NCBI GenBank assembly: GCA_040510195.1
Contig: JBEVJK010000132.1
Coordinates: 5,133 to 69,132 of the forward strand
Source of the DNA: JBEVJK01 sp040510195
GTDB taxonomy: Bacteria; Pseudomonadota; Alphaproteobacteria; Rhizobiales; Rhizobiaceae
Reading direction: 5' to 3'
DNA length: 64,000 nucleotides
Shown: positions 24,595 to 34,594 of the stretch, one piece after another
Layout: each line of letters opens with the position of its first letter
Position numbering within the stretch: position 1 is the stretch's first letter
Position numbers and translations under genes: made by a program
The notes under the pieces: model-generated
What the model was told of the DNA's origin: nothing
Seen by the model: only the letters and a program-made list of their open reading frames with translations
Database searches by the model: none

Positions 24595-26102
24595 GCCACG
24601 CCCCGCACGGGCTGGCCGGCGATCTCCGCCAGCAGGCGCTCCATCCGCAGACCCTGGTTGCGATGAGCGCCGACGATGGTGCCCTCCGACATGACCAGGA
24701 TGCGGTCCGCCGTCTCCAGCGCCTCGTCGAGCTCGGTGACGAAGATCAGCGTGGCGCGGCCGGCAGCGCTCGCCCTCAGCTTGGCGGCGATGTCGCGGCG
24801 GGCGGCGATGTCGACCCCCTGGAACGGCTCGTCGAGGATGAAGAGCCTTGCCTGCTCGGCCATCCAGCGAGCCACCATCACCTTCTGCTGGTTGCCGCCC
24901 GACAATGTCGCCATGTCGTCCTTCTCGCTGCGGCAGACGATGCCGAGGTCGGCGATCTGACGGCGGGCGACGGCGCGCTCGGCGCGGCGCTGCGACACCC
25001 CGAAGCGGGCGAGGCGCTGCAGAAACGGCAGGCTGATGTTCTCGTAAACGTTGAAGGCGGGGACGATGCCGTTCTCGCCGCGGTCCTTGGCGACCAGAAA
25101 GACACCGGCCGCAATCGCTTCCTTCGGCGAGGCCGGCTGGTAGGCGGAGCCAGCGAGCCGCATCGAGCCGGCCAGCGGCCGGCGGATGCCGAACAGCGTC
25201 TCGGCCAGCGCCGTCTTGCCGACGCCGACCAGGCCGGCCACGGCCACCACCTCGCCGTCGCCGAGCGACAGGGAGAAGGGGCGGGCGCCGGGCTCGATCT
25301 GCAAGCCTTTGGCGGTGAAGACGGACACCCCGGCCTCCCTGAGGTCGAGCGTGCCGGCGCTGACCTTGCGGCCCAGCATGGCGTTGACGGCGCCTTCGTA
25401 GTCGAGCGGCTTCTTCTCGAAGGCACCGGCGATGCCGCCATCCCTGAGCGCCACGATGCGGTCGGCCAAGCGTCGAATGTCCGACATGCGGTGCGAGATG
25501 TAGAGGACAGCGACGCCGTGCGCCTTGAGGCGCCCGATCAGCGCGAACAGCCGCTCCGCCTCGGCGCCGGAGAGGGAGGACGTCGGTTCGTCGAGCACCA
25601 GGACCTTGGGCTCGTGCGCCATCGCGCGGGCGATCGCGACCATCTGGCGGTCGGCCAGCGAGAGATCGGGGATGCGGGCACCGAGGTCGACCGCCAGGCC
25701 CATCCGGTCGGCGACCGCGCGCGCCTCGCGACGAACGCGGCGCGGGTTGAAAAGGAGGGGCGCACCGGCGCCGTTCAGCCGGTCGAGCGTCAGGTTGGTG
25801 GCCACGTCGAGGGCCGCCACGACGCCGTCGTTGATGTTCTGGTGGACCGTCACCAGCCCGGCGCGAATGGCCTCTGCCGGCGTGTGAGGAACGAAGGGGG
25901 CGCCGTCGAGCTCCATGCTCCCGGCCTCGGGCCGGTAGACCCCGCTGATCACCCTGACCAGGGTCGACTTGCCGGCACCGTTGGCGCCCATCAGCACGGT
26001 GACTTCGCCGGCGGCGAGCTCGAGGCTCACCCCGTCCAGGACCTTGTTGGGCCCGAAGGACTTCTCCAGGCCGACGAGGCGGAATACCGCAGGCGCGCGC
26101 AA
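24591..26102 (-). CDS. Ribose-type ABC ATPase with two nucleotide-binding domains
   Basis: An RbsA-like double ATPase of about 503 residues. The first domain has Walker A GANGAGKST and a degenerate signature LSLADRQM. The second has an altered Walker A GLVGVGKTAL and a canonical signature LSGGNQQK with Walker B FILDEPFQGVDI, the normal asymmetry of this family. The start is set at TTG 26102 because GGGAGGG lies five bases upstream; a longer frame from 26144 would run into the operator palindrome. Confidence 0.9.
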   Translation of the reverse strand: MRAPAVFRLVGLEKSFGPNKVLDGVSLELAAGEVTVLMGANGAGKSTLVRVISGVYRPEAGSMELDGAPFVPHTPAEAIRAGLVTVHQNINDGVVAALDVATNLTLDRLNGAGAPLLFNPRRVRREARAVADRMGLAVDLGARIPDLSLADRQMVAIARAMAHEPKVLVLDEPTSSLSGAEAERLFALIGRLKAHGVAVLYISHRMSDIRRLADRIVALRDGGIAGAFEKKPLDYEGAVNAMLGRKVSAGTLDLREAGVSVFTAKGLQIEPGARPFSLSLGDGEVVAVAGLVGVGKTALAETLFGIRRPLAGSMRLAGSAYQPASPKEAIAAGVFLVAKDRGENGIVPAFNVYENISLPFLQRLARFGVSQRRAERAVARRQIADLGIVCRSEKDDMATLSGGNQQKVMVARWMAEQARLFILDEPFQGVDIAARRDIAAKLRASAAGRATLIFVTELDEALETADRILVMSEGTIVGAHRNQGLRMERLLAEIAGQPVRGVA

Positions 26103-26139
26103 TCGATCCCTCCCACCCGGCGATGCTAGGGAGCGGCCC

Positions 26140-26168
26140 GGCAATTGTCAACTTGATTGACAATTGCC
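26140..26168. promoter_or_regulatory. 29-bp palindrome between the ABC and mtn operons
   Basis: Perfect 12-bp arms GGCAATTGTCAA with a 5-base centre CTTGA, placed between the divergent ATPase and mtnK genes. It is ideally sited to control both promoters. Its core CAACTTGATTG is close to the CAACTTAATTG core of the palindrome at 1581-1611. Confidence 0.65.
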
Positions 26169-26225
26169 AGGTGGCTGGCTACGCCTTGCGCACTTGCCTT
26201 ATGATCGGGGCGACAGGAGGAGACC

Positions 26226-27490
26226 ATGACGGGCACTCTGCCGTTCGAAGCGCTGACGACGGAAAGCCTTTCGTCCCGCCTCGGCAGCGTCGAGGCCCTG
26301 GCCGCCCGGATCGGCCGCGATCCAAATGCCTGGCGGGTGCGCGAGGTGGGCGACGGCAACCTCAATTTGGTGTTCATCGTCGAAGGGCCGGACGGCGGGG
26401 CGGTGGTCAAGCAGGCGCTGCCCTATGTGCGGCTGGTGGGCGAAAGCTGGCCGCTGCCGCTCAAGCGATCCTTCTTCGAGTACCATGCGCTGACCCGGCA
26501 GGCGGCACGGGCGGGGTGGGTTCCCGAGATCTTCCACTTCGACGAAGCCCAGGCGCTGATCGTGATGGAGTTCCTGACCCCGCACATCATCCTGCGCAAG
26601 GCGCTGATTGCGGGGCTGCAGCCGCCGCACATCGCGCGCGACCTCGGCCTGTTCATGGCGCGCACGCTGTTCAGAGGATCCGATCTTTCGGCGACGGCGC
26701 GCGAGCGAAAGGCGGACCTGGCGCTGTTCGCAGACAATGTCGAGCTGTGCGACATCACCGAGAACCTGGTCTTCACCGATCCCTATTTCGCAGCGCCGAT
26801 GAACCGTCATACCTCGCCCCAGCTCGACGCGCTGGTGGCCGAGCTGAGGGCCGATCGCGACCTCAAGGTCGAGGCGCAACGCCTCAAGCACCGGTTTGCC
26901 GCCCATGCCGAGACGTTGCTGCATGGCGACCTGCACACCGGATCGATCATGGTCACCGACGAGGACACCCGCGTCATCGATCCGGAGTTCGCCTTTTACG
27001 GGCCGATCGCCTTCGACGTGGGCATGCTGCTCGCCAACTACTGGATGGCGTTCTTCGCTCAGCGAGGCCATGAGGCGCCCGGCGCGCGTGATTCGGTTCG
27101 CGCCTACCTGCTTTCGGTGATCGTCGAGACCTGGTCGGTGTTCCGCGCCGAGTTCTCGCATCTCTGGCGGACCGAGCGTTCGGGGATGCTTTATCCGCGC
27201 AGCGTGTTCGAGGACCAGGGCGACGGTCTCGGCAGCGAGCAGGCGCTCGACGGCCTGTTGCAATCCATCTGGACGGACATGCTCGGCTTTGCCGGCGTGG
27301 AGATCCATCGGCGCATCCTCGGCCTGGCGCACAACGCCGATTTCGAGACGATCGCCGACCCGGACCTGCGAGCCGCCTGCGAGGCGCCGGCGCTGAAATT
27401 CGGCCGCCACCTCGTCGTCAACCGGCACCGCATCCACAGCCTGGACGAGATCAATTCGCTCGCCGGGCGCATGCAAAAAGGCGAGGTCGC

Positions 27491-27494
<4 letters not shown>
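26226..27494 (+). CDS. mtnK: S-methyl-5-thioribose kinase
   Basis: A 422-residue kinase of the choline/APH fold that phosphorylates methylthioribose (or 5-deoxyribose) at C1. Motifs are VGDGNLNLVFIV (glycine-rich loop), the catalytic loop HGDLHTGSIM and the DPEFAFYGP metal-binding segment, all diagnostic for MtnK. A GGAGG ribosome site precedes ATG 26226. It overlaps mtnA (GTGA), so the product passes directly to the isomerase. The divergent ABC importer likely supplies the sugar from outside. Confidence 0.94.
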
Positions 27495-28588
<1,094 letters not shown>

Positions 28589-28736
28589 AGCTCCTCTGCC
28601 TTGGCCTTCCCGAACGATCGTCGTTGTCGGGTCAAGCCCCGCGGATGACGCACGATCCCGTAGGTGGAGCTCGGGATTTTTGAAGGAGAATCAGGCTCTC
28701 GATCATCTCCGCCTTTCGTCGAATCGCGGAATTACT

Positions 28737-29321
28737 CTAAGAGCTCGGTCGAAGGCTGATGGAGGCGACGGCTGCATAGACCAGTATCAGCAGCGTCGGC
28801 ATCGTCAGGTAGACAAACGCGTTGTCGGACTCTTCGATGCGAAGAAACTTGGTCGCGTTCAGCGCAGCATGGAGAACCGCGCCCACGGCGGTGCAGATCA
28901 CCAGTCGCGAGGGCGATGTTGCATCCCTGTAGTTCACTGCGGTGATGAAAATCTGAAACAATATCGCTTCGGAGGCCGCGACGGCGAGATAGGGTAGGCC
29001 GTCCACACAGGGCATCGGCTCGGTCGCGGCAAGGCAGAGAGTGTGGTCCGCGAACGCAAATGCTTTCACGCAGAATTCGAGCCAGCCGAAGACCGCGCCG
29101 AAGAGAACGCGTTCCCTAAGGCTATTGCTGGCCCGAAGAACGTATTGGTAGAGGAAAAGCGCTCGCGCCGCTTCCTCGACGATGGCCAAGGGCGAGGCGC
29201 TTCCCAGCGACGGACAGTTCGCCGGGACATAGCCGATCCGGAACAGCAGCAATTCGAGGATGACGGCCAGGACGAATGAAAGAGCCGCCGCCAAGACGAT
29301 GTGCCGTGGCGCGGGATCCAT
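28737..29321 (-). CDS. Polytopic membrane protein, PrsW/CPBP-like
   Basis: A 194-residue protein with about six transmembrane helices. Three polar signatures inside helices suggest an intramembrane protease of the PrsW/CPBP type: IVEEAARALF (Glu-Glu-x-x-Arg), FGAVFGWLEF (a Glu in a Gly/Phe-rich helix) and VLHAALN (a His). This is a pattern-based guess; length is shorter than usual for PrsW. Four to five Cys residues occur in loops. Neighbours (mtnA, epimerase) give no functional hint. Confidence 0.6.
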   Translation of the reverse strand: MDPAPRHIVLAAALSFVLAVILELLLFRIGYVPANCPSLGSASPLAIVEEAARALFLYQYVLRASNSLRERVLFGAVFGWLEFCVKAFAFADHTLCLAATEPMPCVDGLPYLAVAASEAILFQIFITAVNYRDATSPSRLVICTAVGAVLHAALNATKFLRIEESDNAFVYLTMPTLLILVYAAVASISLRPSS

Positions 29322-29602
29322 GTCAGCGGGATTGCCGCGATTGAAAGCAGCGTGCCCGCATAGGCAACGACAGCTAGCTGCATGGGAGGCAAGGTCGTAC
29401 GTGCCGTCCGACTAGACGTCTGCGACAATTGTCGGTCTGCGACCAGCGAGCGGCTCCACTATCTGCGACAGTTGGCGGCTGCCACGCCAGCCCCGGCTGC
29501 CACCGTGCCTGCCAGAGCTTTGCCGACACCGGCGGGCAAGTCCTGCCGCTACCCGGCGGCGCCGATGGCGAAGCCCGTGGCGATGTCGCAGCAGGTCGAC
29601 GG

Positions 29603-30478
29603 TCAAGCCCCGTGAAAACGCTCGCGAGGGCTTTGCGCAACCATCCTGAGGCGATGGACGGCGCTTCCGCCAGGCGGCAGCAGCCGCATCGACGGCCGCT
29701 CGGCCAACTCGCCGCTGTCCGTTTCGAAGTCCGCGTGGCCAGTCCAGGCTTCGAGGCAGATGAAGGGCGCGCCCGGTTTTCCCCAGACCGCCCAATGCCG
29801 AAAGCCGGCCGCAGCAAGCGTGATGCTGCTGCCGTCTCGCTGCTCGAGGCGGAGCCAACGGCTCTTGGCGTCGAGGAAGCAGAGAGCGCCCTGCGACAAG
29901 AGCGAGTCGGCGACGGCGAGCGCGCGATCGGCGAGCGGCACCTGGCGTCGCCTGTGGGAGAGCAGGCCACCCGGCGCGATCTCGGGCACGGCCGGGTCTT
30001 CGTCGGCTTCGAAAACGATGCAGGCAGCCGCCGATCTGGCGAAGCCCGGATGAAAGCCAAGCGCATAGGGCTGTGTCGCCGTGCCGGTGTTCGTGACCTC
30101 GAATTCGACTGAGAGTTGAATCGGTTGGAGGCGAAATGTCACGTCGAGCATGAAGGAAAAGGGATAGAGTTTTCTCGTCTGCGCATCGTCGACCAGCCGC
30201 AATACGACTCGATCCGCGGCGGCTTCGACGATCTGGAACGGACGCCGAGCCGCGAAGCCATGCAGCGGCATTGGGTAAAGCGAGCCGCAGACGGCCACGC
30301 GGTCGCGGGTGCTGCGGCCGACGACCGGGAAGAGGATCGGGCAGGTCTGCGCCCAGAAGCGCGGATCGGGTCGCCAGAGAAGGTCGCGTCCGCCGGCCGA
30401 CCAGCGCAAGAGTTCGGCGCCAGCGGCGGACACCGTTGCCGTCGCGCCGCCCGCCGCGAGAGCGAACTGGTCGGCCAA
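29603..30478 (-). CDS. Aldose 1-epimerase family protein (LacX-like)
   Basis: A 291-residue beta-sandwich protein of the galactose mutarotase family. It has the two conserved His in PMPLHGFAARRPF and GFHPGFA and the acidic residue in ICLEAWTGHADF. Such LacX-like members interconvert anomers of a sugar, or are of unknown specificity. It begins 6 bases after pqqE and so is probably on the pqq transcript; an anomerase beside PQQ genes could serve a PQQ-linked sugar oxidation, but no sugar dehydrogenase is in the window. Confidence 0.85.
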   Translation of the reverse strand: MADQFALAAGGATATVSAAGAELLRWSAGGRDLLWRPDPRFWAQTCPILFPVVGRSTRDRVAVCGSLYPMPLHGFAARRPFQIVEAAADRVVLRLVDDAQTRKLYPFSFMLDVTFRLQPIQLSVEFEVTNTGTATQPYALGFHPGFARSAAACIVFEADEDPAVPEIAPGGLLSHRRRQVPLADRALAVADSLLSQGALCFLDAKSRWLRLEQRDGSSITLAAAGFRHWAVWGKPGAPFICLEAWTGHADFETDSGELAERPSMRLLPPGGSAVHRLRMVAQSPRERFHGA

Positions 30479-30484
30479 GGCCGT

Positions 30485-31621
30485 TCAGGCCGGCTGCCTG
30501 GCGGCCGCGATGCGCCGGTAGACGAAGGTCTCGGAGGGCTCCTTGCCGGCAGCGTGTTCGGCCTTGCCGGTTTGCAGCGCGTCGTCGATCAGCATGCCCA
30601 TGCGATGATGGATAGGCGACTTGACGCAGGCCGGATCGGTGGCGGCGGGATCGCCGGCTATGGCCATGGCCTGGCAGCGGCAACCTCCCCAGTCGATCTC
30701 CCGGCGCTCGCAGCTGCGGCACGGCTCCTGCATCCAATCGGTGCCGCGGAAGGCTTCGAAGGCAGGCGAATTGCGCCAGATTTCGGCGAGGCTGCGATCG
30801 CCAAAGCGCTCGAAGGTCAGCGAGCGGATGGTGTGGGCGGCGTGGCAGGGCAGCACCGTGCCGTCGGGCGCCACCATGAAGGCGTCGCGCGCCCAGCCGC
30901 CCATGCAGGGTTTGGGGTAGATGGCAAAGTAATCCGGCGTGACGAAATCGATCGTCAGCACGCCACGCAGCCGCTGCTGAGCTTGCTCAACGATCTCCAC
31001 CTGGCGCTCGACGGCGGCACGGTCGGGCATCAGGGCCTCGCGGTTGACCAGCGCCCAGCCAGAATATTGGACGTTGGCGATCTCCAGCCGCTCGGCGCCC
31101 AGCTCCAGGGCCAGCTCGATGAAGTCGGGCACCTCGCCGATGTTGTGGCGGTGGATCGGCGCGTTGATGGTGAGCGGCAGGCCGGCGCGGCGCACGGCGG
31201 CCGCCGTCTCGCGCTTCTTCTGGTGGCCGCCGCGGTGGTTGCCGATCATCTCCGTCGTCTCGGGCCGCGCGCCCTGGAAGGAGAGCTGGACGTGGTCGAG
31301 CCCTGCCTCTGCCAGCCGCTCGATGCGGCCCTCGGCGATACCGACGCCGGCGGTGATCAGGTTGGCATAGACGCCGCGCGCCGAGAGGCCGGCCACGAGC
31401 GCCTCGAGGTCGCGCCGCAAGGTGGGCTCGCCCCCCGACAGATGCACCTGCAGGACGCCAAGGTCGGCCGCCTGGTCGAAAAGCTCGAGCCAGGTTTCGG
31501 TGTCGAGCTCGCGGTTGGCCTTGAGCAGCTCGACCGGGTTCGAGCAATAGGGGCACTGCAGCGGGCAGCGGTGGGTGAGCTCCGCCAGCATACCGATCGG
31601 GGGAAGCAGGGCCTCGCTCAT
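30485..31621 (-). CDS. pqqE: PqqA peptide cyclase (radical SAM)
   Basis: A radical SAM enzyme, 378 residues from ATG 31621, that forms the carbon-carbon link between the Glu and Tyr side chains of PqqA, the first committed step of PQQ synthesis. The cluster-binding motif is Cys19-x3-Cys23-x2-Cys26 (RCPLQCPYCSNP), followed by SGGEPTLR. C-terminal SPASM cysteines for auxiliary clusters are seen in CRSCERREIDWGGCRCQ. It overlaps pqqD by ATGA and acts with PqqD as PqqA carrier. Confidence 0.96.
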   Translation of the reverse strand: MSEALLPPIGMLAELTHRCPLQCPYCSNPVELLKANRELDTETWLELFDQAADLGVLQVHLSGGEPTLRRDLEALVAGLSARGVYANLITAGVGIAEGRIERLAEAGLDHVQLSFQGARPETTEMIGNHRGGHQKKRETAAAVRRAGLPLTINAPIHRHNIGEVPDFIELALELGAERLEIANVQYSGWALVNREALMPDRAAVERQVEIVEQAQQRLRGVLTIDFVTPDYFAIYPKPCMGGWARDAFMVAPDGTVLPCHAAHTIRSLTFERFGDRSLAEIWRNSPAFEAFRGTDWMQEPCRSCERREIDWGGCRCQAMAIAGDPAATDPACVKSPIHHRMGMLIDDALQTGKAEHAAGKEPSETFVYRRIAAARQPA

Positions 31622-31914
31622 AGCCTCACCAGCTGCCGGTCCGACCATTCCTGCAGGAAATCGAGCACATCCCGCTCCACCTCGCCGGGCGGCGCGTCAT
31701 ACTCGGCCGCCAAGGTTTCGACGATCACGGTGATGGACCGGCTGCCGTCGCAGTGCCTGAGAATGTCGAGGCTGACGCCATCGGGCCAGAACACCCGTTC
31801 GGGCGACAGCACGGCCCAGGCTTGGCGGACCGAATCGAACTGCAGCCTCACATGGCGCGGCAGGAAAGGCACCGACGCCGTCGTCGCGACGCGCCGCTCG
31901 CGAAGCGCGCTCAC
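31618..31914 (-). CDS. pqqD: PqqD, PqqA-binding chaperone
   Basis: A 98-residue peptide-chaperone (RRE fold) that presents PqqA to PqqE. GTG at 31914 is chosen because it overlaps the pqqC stop (GTGA) and yields the expected length; the frame is open further upstream but reads a shadow of pqqC. Typical residues include PFLPRHVRLQFD, WAVLSPERVF and the C-terminal VERDVLDFLQEW. Stand-alone pqqD is the ancestral form; in Methylobacterium it is fused to pqqC. Confidence 0.95.
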   Translation of the reverse strand: MSALRERRVATTASVPFLPRHVRLQFDSVRQAWAVLSPERVFWPDGVSLDILRHCDGSRSITVIVETLAAEYDAPPGEVERDVLDFLQEWSDRQLVRL

Positions 31915-32669
31915 GCCTGGTCCCCCGGGCGAAACGCGCCGGGAGGCACGTGTCCGGCCTCGCCATAGGCGTGATCGAGCGCGTCGAGCATGGCCCAGAG
32001 TATATCGCATTTGAAGACCAGCGCATCGATCGCGGCCTGTTGCTGCTGCGGCGTGACGGCGTGGTCGAGCACGTAGGCGAGAGCGAAGTCGGAATCACGC
32101 GACGCCTGCCCGGGGCGAGGTCGAAAATAGCCGAGCGCGTCCTCCGTCACATAGGCGTATCTGGCGAGGATAGCCGGGACGCGCTCGCCGATGATCAGCG
32201 GGGAGAAGAGCTCGGTCAGCGAGGATGCGACCGCCTCCAGCTTCGTCCTGTCGGCGCAGAAGGCGTAATAGGCGCCGACGGCGAAGCGAGTGGCGGGCAG
32301 CGCGAAGCGCTGGCTCTTCACCATCTCCGCGTCGAGCCCCAGCGAGGTGGCGAGGAACAACCAGCGGGCGATGCCGCCGCTCCAGCCGTCATCGCCGTCG
32401 TGATCCTCGATTCGCTTGCGCCAGGCAGCGCGGAAGGCGGGGTCCTCGGCCCGCGCCAGGATGACGGCGTCCTTGCGCGGAATGACCGCCTGGTAGCAGT
32501 AGCGATTGAGCGCCCAGGCCTGCATCTCGCCCTTCGACAGGTCTCCCGCGGTCATCCGGTGGTGGAAGGGATGCCGGTTGTGGTAGCGCTCGGCGCCGAC
32601 CTTTCGCAGCACCGCCTCCAGGCCGGCTCTGTCCAAGCCGCCGCCCGCGGCGTCGTGGAAGTCGGTCAT
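31911..32669 (-). CDS. pqqC: Pyrroloquinoline-quinone synthase
   Basis: A cofactorless oxidase of 252 residues catalysing ring closure and the final eight-electron oxidation to PQQ. Family markers are YHNRHPFHHRMTAGDLSKG, WALNRYCYQ, RIEDHDGD and GWSGGIARW, with active-site His and Arg residues preserved. The all-helical, heme-oxygenase-like architecture is complete. It overlaps pqqB by four bases and pqqD by GTGA, so pqqB-E is a tight unit. Confidence 0.96.
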   Translation of the reverse strand: MTDFHDAAGGGLDRAGLEAVLRKVGAERYHNRHPFHHRMTAGDLSKGEMQAWALNRYCYQAVIPRKDAVILARAEDPAFRAAWRKRIEDHDGDDGWSGGIARWLFLATSLGLDAEMVKSQRFALPATRFAVGAYYAFCADRTKLEAVASSLTELFSPLIIGERVPAILARYAYVTEDALGYFRPRPGQASRDSDFALAYVLDHAVTPQQQQAAIDALVFKCDILWAMLDALDHAYGEAGHVPPGAFRPGDQA

Positions 32670-33598
32670 AGGGCGATCTCCAGGCCGTCATGGGCGATTT
32701 CCCAGCCAGCTTCGCGCACTGCGGCATGCTCGGGCGAGGCCTCGTCGAGCACCGGATTGGTGTTGTTCACATGCACGAAGATGCGGCGGCCGATGGCGAC
32801 CTGTGCGAGGGCGGCGATCGCGCCGTCCGGCCCCGACATGGAAATGTGGCCCATGCGCTTGCCCGTCTTGGTGCCGACCCCGGCCTTCACCATCTCATCG
32901 TCCGTGTAGAGCGTGCCGTCGAAGAGGAGAACGGCGGCGCCGTGGAGGCGCGCCTTCAAGGCGTCGTCCACCCGCGCGCAGCCAGGAACGTAGCAGAGCG
33001 CGCCGGCTCGGCCGGCCTCGATGCGAAAGCCGATCGTGTCGCCGTCCTCGGACCCGTAGTCGAGATCCGGGCGACCGGCATCCTCGAGGTAGAGGGCGAC
33101 CTTGCCGGGGACTGGGAAGGCGTCGATCCATACGTCCATGCCACGGCCCTCGGCGTCGGCCACCTCGAAGCGGCCGGCCTGCAGCGGGCGCCGGGGCACG
33201 ATCGCGGGGTCCAGCACGTTGAAGACGGGGTTCGCGGCGAGTGCCGACAGGACGCGCGGCGCGGCGTAGAGCGCAAAGGGCTGACGCTCGCGCAGGCCAA
33301 GCAATCCGGCGACGTGGTCGACATCGGCATTGGTCAGCACGACCGCCCTGATCGGGCTGTCGCGGGCCGGCCCATCCGATGCCGGATGAAGCTCGGGGGT
33401 CGCGGCGATCTGCTGCCTGATGTCGGGGGAGGCATTGAAGAGGACCCAGTTGCGACCGTCTGCCGAGGCGATCAGGCTCGACTGCGTGCGTTCACGCACT
33501 CCCGGCGCGCCGGAGCGGACGGCGCGGCTCAGCCGGTCGTTGGAGTTCCATTGCGGAAAACCGCCGCCGGCGGCTGATCCGACGACCTTGAAGCGCAT
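32666..33598 (-). CDS. pqqB: PqqB, metallo-beta-lactamase-fold oxygenase
   Basis: A 310-residue MBL-fold protein from ATG 33598; in the PQQ pathway PqqB hydroxylates the cross-linked tyrosine. It starts with the family motif GSAAGGGFPQWN and has the altered metal site TNADVDHVAGLLGLRE, lacking the first His of the usual HxHxDH, as normal for PqqB. It is separated from pqqA by 128 bases that contain a stable hairpin. Confidence 0.95.
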   Translation of the reverse strand: MRFKVVGSAAGGGFPQWNSNDRLSRAVRSGAPGVRERTQSSLIASADGRNWVLFNASPDIRQQIAATPELHPASDGPARDSPIRAVVLTNADVDHVAGLLGLRERQPFALYAAPRVLSALAANPVFNVLDPAIVPRRPLQAGRFEVADAEGRGMDVWIDAFPVPGKVALYLEDAGRPDLDYGSEDGDTIGFRIEAGRAGALCYVPGCARVDDALKARLHGAAVLLFDGTLYTDDEMVKAGVGTKTGKRMGHISMSGPDGAIAALAQVAIGRRIFVHVNNTNPVLDEASPEHAAVREAGWEIAHDGLEIAL

Positions 33599-33686
33599 CT
33601 CTTTCAACCTTGCGGAGCGACAAACGACCCCTCGCGGGCGGGCGCCCACGGCGATCTTCAGGTCTGCCGCTTCAGCCGATATGTCC

Positions 33687-33718
33687 GGCGCGTGCCCCCG
33701 TGACCGGGAGCACGCGCC
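33687..33718 (-). promoter_or_regulatory. Hairpin between pqqA and pqqB
   Basis: Perfect 9-bp arms (GGCGCGTGC / GCACGCGCC) around a 14-base loop that can itself pair CCC with GGG. No U-run follows, so it is likely a transcript-stabilising or attenuating hairpin that keeps the small pqqA message more abundant than pqqB-E, as reported for other pqq operons. Confidence 0.6.
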
Positions 33719-33726
33719 TTCGCGGC

Positions 33727-33822
33727 CTACTTCTTGGGAGTCATTTCAGCAGGCAGATAACGCGAGATTTCCATGCCGGCAGCAACCTGGCACATCGCCG
33801 GCTTTTTCCAGGTTTTCTTCAT
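33727..33822 (-). CDS. pqqA: PqqA precursor peptide
   Basis: A 31-residue peptide starting MKKTWKKPAM and ending AEMTPKK; too short for ordinary gene calling. The Glu18-x3-Tyr22 pair in MEISRYL, the two residues that become PQQ, is present. A strong AAAGGAGG ribosome site precedes ATG 33822. The KKPAM start and E-x-x-x-Y spacing match PqqA of other alphaproteobacteria. Confidence 0.95.
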   Translation of the reverse strand: MKKTWKKPAMCQVAAGMEISRYLPAEMTPKK

Positions 33823-33947
33823 CCATTCCTCCTTTGCAGCCGGCCTCCCGGGACCGGCTTTTCCGTGTCCGCCACCGGTTTGGCACCTTGCCCGGCAGCA
33901 ATGTCCATCGATCTCAAATGGACTAACCCGTATCTAGCACGTCATGA

Positions 33948-33981
33948 CAAAACTAGAAAAACAAAACTCGAAGTCAAAACT
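33948..33981. promoter_or_regulatory. Triple CAAAACT repeat upstream of pqqA
   Basis: Three copies of CAAAACT at 33948, 33962 and 33975 (spacing 14 and 13) lie 125-160 bases upstream of the pqqA start in an AT-rich patch, after the preceding gene's stop. They look like tandem half-sites for an activator of pqqA. Confidence 0.45.
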
Positions 33982-34008
33982 CATCTTTACCCGGCTTGAT
34001 GGCGGTTT

Positions 34009-34566
34009 TTAGTCCCCCGCATAGGGCCGGTTGTCGGCGACCGGCAGACCCGACTTCTCCCATCCATCCGCCCCGGCCGGATACCAGACGACATTCCGGT
34101 AGCCCCAGGCCAAGGCCCGTTTCGCTGCGTTCCACGACATCCAGCAATCGGTCATGCAATAGAACAGAAACCGCGCTTCCTTGCCGCCATGCGCCTCCAG
34201 CGCGGCGCGAAAATAGGCCTCCGTCTCGGGCGGCAGCGCCCCGTAGCCGACATTGGCGAGCCAGATGCTTCCGGGAATGTCGGTCCGCACCTTGTCGCGC
34301 CAGATCGTGCCCTTGGGCAGGTTCTTCGGCTTCGGCGTGTCGGGCATTACGTCGAAGAACACGGCCTTGCCGCTGCGCCAGAGTTGCTTTGCCTGCGCCG
34401 TGTCGACAATTTCGGCGCCGGCGAGCGTCGGCGGGACGGGTGCGCGGTAGTCCTCCATCCGGTAGCCCTGCGGCTCCAGAACCTCGCCGGAAGCGGCGAC
34501 AATCGGCACCGATACGAGACCGACGACGGCAAGCACGTTCCTCATCCTCCTTCCTGCCAGCGGCAT
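34009..34566 (-). CDS. PQQ-associated rhodanese-like Cys/Trp-motif protein
   Basis: A 185-residue exported protein. ATG 34566 is preferred because AAAGGG lies seven bases upstream; the signal peptide runs to about Ala25. The core is rhodanese-like (FFDVMPDTPKPKNLP) and the conserved FYCMTDCWMSWNAAKRA contains Cys137 and Cys141 followed by Trp142. Such proteins are found only with quinoprotein alcohol dehydrogenases; their job, possibly in disulfide handling or maturation in the periplasm, is unproven. It follows xoxJ by 28 bases in the same direction. Confidence 0.85.
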   Translation of the reverse strand: MPLAGRRMRNVLAVVGLVSVPIVAASGEVLEPQGYRMEDYRAPVPPTLAGAEIVDTAQAKQLWRSGKAVFFDVMPDTPKPKNLPKGTIWRDKVRTDIPGSIWLANVGYGALPPETEAYFRAALEAHGGKEARFLFYCMTDCWMSWNAAKRALAWGYRNVVWYPAGADGWEKSGLPVADNRPYAGD

Positions 34567-34594
34567 GTCCAGTCCCTTTCGACCCGAGACGTCC

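Noticed and set aside
24663..26129. 488-codon open frame antisense to the double ATPase
   Set aside because: Acidic and low-complexity, lacking motifs, entirely inside a gene with canonical Walker and signature motifs.
29322..29602. Possible gene in the gap before the epimerase
   Set aside because: Only shadow frames; a short GACAATTGTC palindrome is present but too short and isolated to call an operator.
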